Below, piece after piece: positions 29,644-36,229 of a stretch of 36,229 bases of DNA. Every line of letters begins with the position of its first letter. Position 1 is the stretch's first letter. A program made the translations under genes and the position numbers. Source of the stretch: Gemmatimonadota bacterium (GTDB lineage: Bacteria > Gemmatimonadota > Gemmatimonadetes > Gemmatimonadales > Gemmatimonadaceae); assembly GCA_021298835.1 (NCBI GenBank), contig JAJTHG010000034.1:1-36229 (forward strand), read 5' to 3'. Below the pieces are notes generated by a model. It had not been told where the DNA came from and searched no databases. It saw only the letters and a program-made list of their open reading frames with translations.

Positions 29644-31092
29644 ATGCGCCGCCCGATCCACCTGCTCGCCGCCGCCCTGCTGGGTGGGTTCGGTGCCCGG
29701 GCGCTCGCCGCCCAGCCCCGCCCCCAGGACACCCTCCGGCTCACCCTCGCCGAGGCGGTGCAACGTGCCCTGCGCGAGAACGGCGACGTGCGCACCGCGG
29801 CCGCCCAACTCGAGGCCGTCGAAGCCCAGGTCGGCCTCGCCCGGGCCACGGGCATGCCGACGGTCACCGTCAACAGTTCCTACCAGCGGTTGCTGCAGAA
29901 TGCCCGCGCCGAGGCGATCGGGCAGATCTTCAACCAGCCCCTCACCTACACGGCCAACGCCCGCGCCTCCTGGTCCATCTTCCAGGGTGGGCAGGTGCTG
30001 GCTGGCCTCGCCGGCGCGCGCCGCGCGCGGCAGGCGAGCGCGTTCACGCTCGCCGAGGCGCGGGCCACAGTCACCGTCGCCGTCCAGCGCGCCTACCTGG
30101 GGGCCCTCGTCGCCGAGGCGCTCGCAGAGATCCAGCGGGAGAACCTCGGCCTCGTCGAGCAGCGGTTGCAGCAGGCCGACCAGCGGTTCGCCGCCGGTCA
30201 GGCCTCGCGCTACGACGTCCTGCGCGCGCGCGTCGAGCGCGCGAACGCCGAGCCGCCGGCGATCGCCGCGCGCAACCAGCGGGACCTCGCGCTGCTCGAA
30301 CTCCAGCAGCTGCTCAACCTGCCGCCGACGCGGGCCGTCGCCCTCGTGTCGACACTCGACGTCCCGGCGCTCGAGCGCACCGTGCCGCTGACGCTCGCCG
30401 CCCGCGGCGAGGACGACGACGGCCGCCGCCGCGGGCTCCTGCGGGCCGCCGACCTGCGGTTCCGCGCCGCCGGTGACGCCGTCTGGGCAGCCCGGTCGGA
30501 CTACCTCCCGACGATCACCATCTTCTACCAGCGCGGCTACCTGGCCTTCCCCGTTGCGGGCTTCCCGCCCGGCCTCGGCCAGCTGGGCAACCAGTTCTGC
30601 CCGGCGGGCTCGGCCCCCACCCGCGTCTGCAACGACGGCGGCTGGTTCGGTGACCGTAATTACGGGCTGCAGTTCTCGTGGCCCATCTGGGACGGGCTGC
30701 GCACGAAATCGGCGGTGGACCTCGCGGCCGCCCAGCGCGAACTCGCCCGCGTCGGCGCCGAACAGGCCGCGCTGGGCGTCGCCGGCGACATCGCGCGCGC
30801 CCGGGCCGAGGTCGAGCGCGCGCGCGCCGCCTTCGCCGCCCAGCGCGCGGCCGCCGGCGAAGCGGGGGAGGTCTACTCTCTGGCGTCGCTGCGCCTCTCG
30901 CGCGGCCTCGGCACCCCGCTCGACGTCTCCGACGCGGGGCTGAACCTGCTCGTCGCCCGCTCCAACGAGGCGCGCGCCGGCGCCGATCTCTGGCTCGCCT
31001 TCGCCGACCTCGAACGGGCGCGCGGGCGTCCCGTCCCGCTCCCCCCCGTGCGCGGCGCGACGCCGGCGACGGCCACCGACGACGATCCGTGA
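29644..31092 (+). CDS. TolC-family outer membrane efflux protein (RND operon)
   Basis: 482 residues with a Sec signal peptide ending around LAAQPRPQ. The TolC opening DTLRLTLAEAVQRALRENGDV comes first, then paired coiled-coil and strand repeats, with GQASRYDVLRARVERANAE in the first half and SRGLGTPLDVSDAGLNLLVARSN in the second. A Cys pair in the second-repeat extracellular strand region (FCPAGSAPTRVCNDG) may form a disulfide. It is the outer channel for the RND pump encoded downstream. It is the first gene of the operon, and its stop codon overlaps the adaptor start by one base (TGATG). Confidence 0.93.
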   Translation: MRRPIHLLAAALLGGFGARALAAQPRPQDTLRLTLAEAVQRALRENGDVRTAAAQLEAVEAQVGLARATGMPTVTVNSSYQRLLQNARAEAIGQIFNQPLTYTANARASWSIFQGGQVLAGLAGARRARQASAFTLAEARATVTVAVQRAYLGALVAEALAEIQRENLGLVEQRLQQADQRFAAGQASRYDVLRARVERANAEPPAIAARNQRDLALLELQQLLNLPPTRAVALVSTLDVPALERTVPLTLAARGEDDDGRRRGLLRAADLRFRAAGDAVWAARSDYLPTITIFYQRGYLAFPVAGFPPGLGQLGNQFCPAGSAPTRVCNDGGWFGDRNYGLQFSWPIWDGLRTKSAVDLAAAQRELARVGAEQAALGVAGDIARARAEVERARAAFAAQRAAAGEAGEVYSLASLRLSRGLGTPLDVSDAGLNLLVARSNEARAGADLWLAFADLERARGRPVPLPPVRGATPATATDDDP

Positions 31093-32330
31093 TGCGTTCC
31101 CGCGCTGTGCGACCCGCCATGGGTTGGGCGGTCCTCCTGCTGGTCCTCGCCTGCAGCCGTCCGCCCGCCCCCGAGCGCGGCGGCCCCCCTGCGGGGGCCT
31201 CCGGCGGCAGGTCCCCCGCGTCGCCCGGTGGTGGCCAGCCACCCGGCGCGGCCGGGGGAGGCCGCGGGGCCGCCCGGGCCGTCCTCGCCGCCGCCGATGT
31301 CGCCGTCATCCGTGCCGGGCGAATCGAGGCCACCACGCCGATCGCCGGCGACCTGCGTCCGCTCGAGACGATCAGCATTCGCAGCCGCCTCGAGGCCGAC
31401 GTGGACGACGTCCTCGTGCGGGACGGGGAGCGGGTGCGGGCCGGCCAGCTGCTCGCCCGGCTCGACGCGGGCGAACTGGACGCCGCGCGGCGCTCGGCGG
31501 AGGCCGAGCGCGCCTCGGCGCGGACCGAGCTCGCCACCGCGGAATGGAACGCCGACCAGGCCGCCGAGCTCTTCAAGTCCGGCGCGATCGCCGAGGGCGA
31601 CCTGCGGATGCGGCGTCAGGCGGTCGACGGGGCCAAGGCCCGCGTCGCCGCCGCGGAGGCGCGCTACCGCACCGCCGACCGCGAGGTCACCAGCACGCGC
31701 ATCGTGGCACCGGCCAACGGCACCGTCGAGCGCCGGTTCGTGCAACCGGGCGAGCGCGTGCTGCGCGGTGCCCCGCTCTTCACCGTCGTGCGCAGCGAAG
31801 TGCTGGAGCTCGCCGCCGCAGTGCCCGCGCGGGTGGCGACCGGCGTGCAGCCGGGCCAGCTCGCGCGCTTCACCGCCGACGGCCGCGCGTTCACGGGGCG
31901 GGTCGCGCGCGTCAGTGCGACGATCGATCCCGCCTCGCGCGCGGTGACCGTCTACGTGCAGGTCCCCAACGCCGACGGGTCGCTCAAGGGCAACAGCTTC
32001 GCCAGCGGCCGCATCGTGCAGCGCGTCCTCGAGGACGCGCTGCTCGTCCCCACCGCGGCGTTGCGCCAGTCGCCCGACAACGGTGCGCCGTACGTGTACC
32101 GGATCGAGGGCGACCAGATCGGCTCGGCGAAGGTCGCGCTCGGCGTCGTGGACGACGCGGCCGGCATGGCCGAGATCACCGACGGCCTCGCGGCCGGCGA
32201 CCGCGTGGTCGTCGGGAATGTCGGCACTCTGGGGCGCGGCATGAAGGTGACGGTCGTCGGCGAGAAGCCCGCGGGCCGCCCGGGCGCTGCGCCGGCAGCG
32301 GCCGGCGAGCGCCGCCCCCGGGGGCCGTGA
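31092..32330 (+). CDS. RND efflux periplasmic adaptor lipoprotein
   Basis: 412 residues from MRSRAVRPAMGWAVLLLVLACSR; the lipobox LVLAC marks a lipoprotein anchored to the inner membrane. A Gly/Pro-rich linker (about 25-60) is followed by lipoyl half (IRSRLEADVDDVLVRDGERVRAG), a short coiled-coil hairpin (about 130-180), second lipoyl half (STRIVAPANGTVERRFVQPGERV), beta-barrel and membrane-proximal domains. It bridges the RND pump and TolC. It overlaps the TolC stop by one base and ends 13 nt before the pump start, so the three genes form one operon. Confidence 0.93.
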   Translation: MRSRAVRPAMGWAVLLLVLACSRPPAPERGGPPAGASGGRSPASPGGGQPPGAAGGGRGAARAVLAAADVAVIRAGRIEATTPIAGDLRPLETISIRSRLEADVDDVLVRDGERVRAGQLLARLDAGELDAARRSAEAERASARTELATAEWNADQAAELFKSGAIAEGDLRMRRQAVDGAKARVAAAEARYRTADREVTSTRIVAPANGTVERRFVQPGERVLRGAPLFTVVRSEVLELAAAVPARVATGVQPGQLARFTADGRAFTGRVARVSATIDPASRAVTVYVQVPNADGSLKGNSFASGRIVQRVLEDALLVPTAALRQSPDNGAPYVYRIEGDQIGSAKVALGVVDDAAGMAEITDGLAAGDRVVVGNVGTLGRGMKVTVVGEKPAGRPGAAPAAAGERRPRGP

Positions 32331-32343
32331 GCCGACGACCGCG

Positions 32344-35300
32344 ATGATACTCACCGACATCTCCATCCGCCGGCCGGTCTTCGCAACCATGATGATGGTC
32401 GCGCTGGTCGTGCTCGGCATCGCCGGGTACCAGCGGCTCGCGGTGGACGAGTACCCCGACGTCACCTACCCGATCATCATCGCGCAGACGCAGTATCCCG
32501 GTGCCTCCCCCGAGGTCGTCGAGCGCGAGGTGTCACGGCCGCTCGAGCAGGCGCTCAACACGGTGCAGGGGCTGCGCGAGATCTACTCGACGTCGCTCGA
32601 GGGATCGTCGCTGGTGCGCCTCGTCTTCGAGCTCGACGCCGACGTGATGGCCGCGCAGCAGGACGTGCAGGCCAAGGTCTCGCGCGCGCGGCGTGCGCTG
32701 CCGCGCGACATCGACGACCCGGTCGTCATCCGTTTCGATCCCAACGACAGCCCGATCCTGTCGGTCGCGATGCAGAGCGGGGAGCGGCCGCTGCGCGAGC
32801 TGACGTCGCTGGCCGACGAGGTCGTCGCGCCGCGCCTCCAGAGCGTCCCCGGGGTCGGCGGCGTCAACCTCGTCGGCGGGGCCAAGCGCGAGATCCGCGT
32901 CCAGCTCGACCCGGGGGCGCTGCGCGCCTACGGCCTCGCCCCCGACCAGGTGGGGACGGCCCTCGACCGTGAGAACCGCGAGGTGCCCGCCGGCCGCGTC
33001 GAGCGCGGCCAGGTCGAGAAGCTCGTCCGGGTCAGCGGCCGCATCGACGAACCGCTGGCCTTCGCCGACATCGTGGTCGCCGTGCGCAACGGCGCCCCGG
33101 TGCGCGTGCGCGACCTCGGCACCGTCGTGGACGGCAGCGCCGACGTCCGCTCGGCCGCCTTCAGGAGCGAGACCCCGGCGGTGTCGCTGGAGGTGCTCAA
33201 GATCTCCGGCGCCAACACCGTCGAGGTCTCCGACCGCGTCAAGGCGATGATCGACGAGCTGGGACGCGGCCTCCCCGCCGACGTCCGGCTGACGGTCATC
33301 CGCGACGACGCCAAGCGCATCAAGGAGGCGCTGGCGGACGTCCAGCTCTCGCTCGTGCTGGGGGCGGTGCTCACGATCGCGATCATCTACCTGTTCCTCA
33401 ACTCGTGGCGCTCGACGGTCATCACCGGGCTCACGCTGCCGGTCTCGATCGTCTCGGCGTTCTTCGTGATGTGGGCGCTCGACTTCACGCTCAACACGAT
33501 GACGCTGCTCGCGCTCTCGCTCGCGATCGGCCTGCTCATCGACGACGCGATCGTCGTGCGCGAGAACATCGTGCGGCACATCGAGATGGGGAAGGACCAC
33601 GTCACCGCGTCGAAGGAAGGCACCGACGAGATCGGCCTCGCCGTCCTCTCGACGACGCTCGCCGTCGTGGCCGTGTTCGTGCCCGTCGCCTTCATGGGCG
33701 GGCAGATCGGCAAGATCTTCTTCCAGTTCGGCGTCACCGTCGCGTTCGCGGTGCTCGTGTCGCTGTTCGTCTCGTTCACGCTCGACCCGATGCTCTCGAG
33801 CGTCTGGCCCGACCCCGAGGTCAAGCACGGCGGCCACGACGTCGTGCGACGCACGACGCGGAACCCCCTCCGCCGGCTCGCCTTCGCCTTCGACGACTGG
33901 TTCGAGCGGCAGGCCGGGCGCTACCGCGACGCGCTCGCGTGGGCGATGGCGCGCCGGGGCCTGGTGCTCGTCGCCGGCCTCGTGAGCGTGGTGGCGGCCG
34001 GCGCGCTCTACCCGCTCCTCGGCTTCACGTGGATGCCCGACTTCGACGGGGGCGAGTTCAACGTGTCCTACCGCGTGCCGCCCGGCTCGCGCATCGAGCA
34101 CACGCTCGAGAAGGGGCGCGCCCTCGACCAGGCGATCCGCCGCGTTCCCGGCGTGGACTTCACCTACATGACCGTCGGCGGCGGCTTCCGCGGCACGCCC
34201 GCCCAGGGGAACGTCTACATCCGGCTGGCCCCGCGCCACGAGCGCGCGCAGTCGCAGGACCAGCTCATGAACGTCGTCCGCGCGGAGATCCGGAAGATCC
34301 CCGGGCTCCGCGCGCAGGTGCTCGGGACGCCCAGCATCTTCGGCGGCCGCCGCCAGCCGATCCAGATCAACGTCCAGGGTCCGGAGCAATCCCGCCTGCG
34401 GATTGCCGCCGAGCAGGTCATGGAGACCGTCAAGGGCGTCCCTGGCGTCGCCGAGCCCACCAGCGCGCAGGAAGAGGACATCCCGCAGCTCGACATCCGC
34501 GTGGACCGCCAGCAGGCGTGGGCGGCCGGCCTCGGCATCGCGCAGATCTCGGGCACCGTGCAGCCCCTCCTCAACGGGCTCATCGCCACGCGCTGGGAGG
34601 ACCCGCAGGGCTACTCGCACGACGTGCGCATCGTGTACGCCGACTCCCTCCGCGCCTCCCCCGAGGACATCCGGCAGATCGTCATCCCGAGCGCCAACCT
34701 CGACCCCGCCACCGGGCGCGCGGCGATGGTGCCGCTGGCGCAGGTCGCCGACGTCCAGGCCGACGTCGGCCCCCAGGCGATCGAGCGGCGGATGCTCGAG
34801 CGCACCATCACCGTCTCCGCCGGCGTCCTGCCCGGCTTCGCCATGGGCGACGTCGCCGCCGCCGCCCGGCGCGCGCTCGGGGCGGTGGGCCTCCCCACCG
34901 GCTACTTCACCAGCTTCGGCGGCGACGCGCAGAACCTCGACGAGACCAAGGGCTTCGTCGTCGAGGCGCTGCTGCTGGCGGTCGTGTTCATCTACCTGAT
35001 CATCGCGTCCATCTTCGGCTCGTTCGTGCAGCCGCTCTCGATCATGCTCGCGCTGCCCCTGTCGCTGCTCGGCGTGACGCTCGCGCTGCTCGTCACCCGC
35101 GGCACCCTCAACATCATGAGCATGATCGGGATCATCATGCTCATGGGCCTCGTGACCAAGAACGGCATCCTGCTCATCGACTTCGTCAACCAGCGGCGCG
35201 CCGAGGGGGCCGACCGGCTCACCGCGATCCTCGACTCGGCACGGGTCCGCGTGCGCCCGATCATCATGACCACCGTCGCGATGATCGCCGGCATGCTCCC

Positions 35301-35496
35301 CCTCGCCTTCGCGATCGGCGAGGGGGCCGAACAGCGGGCACCGATGGCCCACGCCGTCATCGGCGGGCTCGTGACCTCCACACTGCTGACGCTGTTCGTC
35401 GTCCCGGTCGTCTATTCGCTCATCGACGACGCCGGGCGGCGGCTCCGGGGCCGGGGCCAGGCACCGCCGGCCCCGGTCCCCGTCCCGGGCGACTGA
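32344..35496 (+). CDS. RND multidrug efflux pump (AcrB/MexF-like)
   Basis: 1050 residues, full length for the hydrophobe/amphiphile RND family. It is a proton-driven, trimeric inner-membrane pump. The N-terminus DISIRRPVFATMMMVALVVLG and VDEYPDVTYPIIIAQTQYPGASPEVVE are typical. Proton-relay residues appear in TM4 as LLIDDAIVVRENI (Asp-Asp) and in TM10 as TKNGILLIDF (Lys). The periplasmic porter domains (about 40-330 and 560-870) and the second six-helix block to residue about 1035 are intact. The substrate may be drugs, lipids or organic solvents; heavy-metal pumps have other signatures. It is the last gene of the operon; GC-rich palindromic sequence lies just after the stop. Confidence 0.96.
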   Translation: MILTDISIRRPVFATMMMVALVVLGIAGYQRLAVDEYPDVTYPIIIAQTQYPGASPEVVEREVSRPLEQALNTVQGLREIYSTSLEGSSLVRLVFELDADVMAAQQDVQAKVSRARRALPRDIDDPVVIRFDPNDSPILSVAMQSGERPLRELTSLADEVVAPRLQSVPGVGGVNLVGGAKREIRVQLDPGALRAYGLAPDQVGTALDRENREVPAGRVERGQVEKLVRVSGRIDEPLAFADIVVAVRNGAPVRVRDLGTVVDGSADVRSAAFRSETPAVSLEVLKISGANTVEVSDRVKAMIDELGRGLPADVRLTVIRDDAKRIKEALADVQLSLVLGAVLTIAIIYLFLNSWRSTVITGLTLPVSIVSAFFVMWALDFTLNTMTLLALSLAIGLLIDDAIVVRENIVRHIEMGKDHVTASKEGTDEIGLAVLSTTLAVVAVFVPVAFMGGQIGKIFFQFGVTVAFAVLVSLFVSFTLDPMLSSVWPDPEVKHGGHDVVRRTTRNPLRRLAFAFDDWFERQAGRYRDALAWAMARRGLVLVAGLVSVVAAGALYPLLGFTWMPDFDGGEFNVSYRVPPGSRIEHTLEKGRALDQAIRRVPGVDFTYMTVGGGFRGTPAQGNVYIRLAPRHERAQSQDQLMNVVRAEIRKIPGLRAQVLGTPSIFGGRRQPIQINVQGPEQSRLRIAAEQVMETVKGVPGVAEPTSAQEEDIPQLDIRVDRQQAWAAGLGIAQISGTVQPLLNGLIATRWEDPQGYSHDVRIVYADSLRASPEDIRQIVIPSANLDPATGRAAMVPLAQVADVQADVGPQAIERRMLERTITVSAGVLPGFAMGDVAAAARRALGAVGLPTGYFTSFGGDAQNLDETKGFVVEALLLAVVFIYLIIASIFGSFVQPLSIMLALPLSLLGVTLALLVTRGTLNIMSMIGIIMLMGLVTKNGILLIDFVNQRRAEGADRLTAILDSARVRVRPIIMTTVAMIAGMLPLAFAIGEGAEQRAPMAHAVIGGLVTSTLLTLFVVPVVYSLIDDAGRRLRGRGQAPPAPVPVPGD

Positions 35497-35503
35497 GGTG
35501 CCA

Positions 35504-35515
35504 GCGGCCGGCCGC
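35504..35515. terminator. 12-bp GC palindrome after the RND pump gene
   Basis: GCGGCCGGCCGC is a perfect palindrome 8 nt after the pump stop codon. It is a weak terminator candidate because there is no loop of its own. Confidence 0.3.
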
Positions 35516-35573
35516 CAGCGCCGCCGCCGGCGCCGTCACGATGGCGTCATGCCGCGACTGCGCGGCGCGTGCC

Positions 35574-35602
35574 TTGACGGGAGGCGCTCCGATGTTGTAC
35601 AA
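35574..35602 (+). promoter_or_regulatory. Candidate promoter for the acidic/Lys-rich protein gene
   Basis: TTGACG at 35574-35579 with a 16-17 nt spacer to TGTACA/GTACAA is the best -35/-10 pair in the 191-bp gap before the gene. It would give a leader of about 80 nt with a 21-codon frame (ATG 35591) inside it. Confidence 0.3.
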
Positions 35603-35687
35603 GGTGGACGTTCGCGCGCAGTGTCGAACGCGTTGGGCGTTCACCGGCGGCGACTGACCCCTGACCGACCCTACTTGGAGGCCACCG

Positions 35688-36229
35688 ATGCCCCACGGTG
35701 ATGAGCTGGAGAAGGACCTGAAGTTCGGCGAGCGCGACGACGACACCGACGACATGGGCTATGGTGGCGGCGGCTCTTCCTACGACGACGATGACGACGA
35801 CGAGGGGGGCTGGGGCGGCGTGAAGGACTCGTCCGAGGACCTCTGGGACAGCCCCGACGATTCCGACGAGGACGACGAGGAGCCCGCTGCCGAGCCCGCC
35901 GTGGCCGAGGAGGAGGAAGATCTCTTCACCGTCCCGCTCGCCCCGGCCCCGGTCAAGGCCAAGCCGGCCCCGGCCCCCAAGCCCGCGGCGGTCGCCAAGC
36001 CGGCCCCGGCCCCCAAGCCTGCCGCCAAGGCACCGGCGAAGCCTGCCGCCAAGGCACCGGCGAAGCCTGCCGCCAAGGCACCGGCGAAGCCTGCCGCCAA
36101 GAAGGCGGCCAAGCCGGCCCCGAAGAAGGCCGCCAAGCCGGCCCCGAAGAAGGCCGCCAAGCCGGCCCCGAAGAAGGCCGCCAAGCCGGCCCCGAAGGAG
36201 GGCACCAAGCCGGCCCCGAAGAAGGCCGC
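35688..36229 (+). CDS. Acidic N-half / Lys-Ala-Pro repeat-tail protein (partial)
   Basis: Open at the right edge after 180 codons. The start ATG at 35688 has a strong ribosome-binding site (TTGGAGG, 7 nt before). Residues 1-85 are very acidic (MPHGDELEKDLKFGERDDD, runs of Asp and Glu, SSEDLWDSPDDSDEDDEE) with a Gly-rich patch. From about 88 on the sequence is Pro/Ala/Lys only: KPAAKAPA units and then KPAPKKAA units. The tail resembles histone H1-like bacterial proteins (AlgP/AlgR3, HCT) that bind DNA or polyanions, while the head has opposite charge. A nucleoid, ribosome- or polyphosphate-linked role, or an envelope spacer, are all possible; no signal peptide is present. Function unknown. Confidence 0.8.
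   Translation, partial: MPHGDELEKDLKFGERDDDTDDMGYGGGGSSYDDDDDDEGGWGGVKDSSEDLWDSPDDSDEDDEEPAAEPAVAEEEEDLFTVPLAPAPVKAKPAPAPKPAAVAKPAPAPKPAAKAPAKPAAKAPAKPAAKAPAKPAAKKAAKPAPKKAAKPAPKKAAKPAPKKAAKPAPKEGTKPAPKKA
36015..36086 (+). repeat. 24-bp tandem repeat, three exact units (KPAAKAPA)
   Basis: Units start at 36015, 36039 and 36063 (AAGCCTGCCGCCAAGG at the start of each) and are identical; a fourth diverges after 15 bases. Codon choice (CCT, GCA) differs from the surrounding CCC/CCG and GCC usage, so the array likely arose by recent duplication. Confidence 0.92.
36111..36229 (+). repeat. 24-bp tandem repeat (KPAPKKAA), continues past the edge
   Basis: Units starting AAGCCGGCCCCGAAG occur at 36111, 36135, 36159, 36183 and 36207. 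The one at 36183 carries changes giving KPAPKEGT, and the last is cut by the window end. This is a second, different 24-bp array in the same frame. Confidence 0.92.

Noticed and set aside
28231..31242. Very long minus-strand open frame (about 1000 codons) opposite the HD-GYP and TolC genes
   Set aside because: It is a complement shadow of codon usage in GC-rich genes; no domain can be seen and the plus-strand genes are well supported.
32533..35352. Long minus-strand open frame opposite the RND pump
   Set aside because: Shadow of a full-length pump gene; composition is His/Asp/Arg-rich and low in hydrophobic residues.
35591..35656. 21-codon frame with GGAGG upstream before the acidic protein gene
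   Set aside because: Start context is reasonable, but there is no attenuator-like structure or codon run, so it is not listed as a leader peptide.
35780..36208. Minus-strand frame with repeated AFFGAGLAAFF pattern
   Set aside because: It is the complement of the Lys/Ala/Pro tail. The plus strand has a strong Shine-Dalgarno, sensible start and a charged protein; the minus frame has no ribosome-binding site.
36015..36229. Tandem repeats considered as a CRISPR array
   Set aside because: Units are contiguous, in frame with no spacers, and encode a Lys-rich tail.

Overview
The window is very GC-rich and gene-dense. Its gene set fits a Gram-negative chromosome, most likely from the Gemmatimonadota: TolC/ABC and TolC/RND efflux operons, an OmpA protein with thrombospondin type-3 repeats, a type III glutamine synthetase beside a type I enzyme, a DUF3667 remnant and large uncharacterised outer-membrane barrels. 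The phylum is an inference from this mix, not a measured result. No phage, insertion sequence or CRISPR array was seen.

Layout. 1-150: 3' end of a phenylacetate-CoA ligase gene, followed by strong hairpins. 318-2254 (minus): a TetR regulator translationally coupled (ATGA) to a cytochrome P450. 2421-3776 (plus): a secreted M19 dipeptidase with a 12-bp tandem repeat. 3783-4191 (minus): a zinc-ribbon/membrane (DUF3667-type) gene that looks broken. 4214-4732 (minus): a small membrane protein. 4946-8891 (plus): a TolC, MacA-like adaptor and MacB-like permease operon with no ATPase gene here. 8905-10877 (minus): DinB-fold protein and dihydrolipoyl dehydrogenase. 10931-15804 (minus): cysteine synthesis (cysE, cysK), a large barrel protein and a DUF3592 protein. 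15974-17548 (minus): OmpA/TSP3 protein. 17765-21289 (minus): abasic-site sensor YedK/HMCES and a sulfide/persulfide locus (TauE/SafE exporter, DUF442 phosphatase-like protein, CstB-like persulfide dioxygenase-rhodanese). 21488-21559 (minus): tRNA-Cys(GCA). 21584-22237 (plus): deoxynucleoside kinase. 22511-27504: GSIII (plus), a secreted coiled-coil protein (minus) and GSI (minus). 27551-29577 (plus): a zinc-ribbon membrane protein and an HD-GYP response regulator. 29644-35496 (plus): a complete TolC, adaptor and RND pump operon. 35688-end (plus): the start of a protein with an acidic N-terminal half and a Lys/Ala/Pro repeat tail.

How genes work together. CysE makes O-acetylserine and CysK turns it into cysteine. 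The TauE/DUF442/CstB group would oxidise and export excess reduced sulfur, and an AT-rich 22-bp dyad in front of cstB is a candidate sensor site. The two glutamine synthetases assimilate ammonium, and the GSIII gene has a cluster of GTTG/CAAC dyads over its probable promoter. Two envelope-spanning efflux systems handle export.

Most striking patterns: several genes have a TANNNT -10 element only 6-7 nt before the start codon, which indicates leaderless mRNAs. GC-rich perfect hairpins without U-tracts sit at many gene ends. I found no clear-cut undescribed multi-gene system. The best candidates for new biology are the bipolar repeat protein at the right edge, the glnN dyad cluster, the cstB operator and the orphan ABC permease operon.
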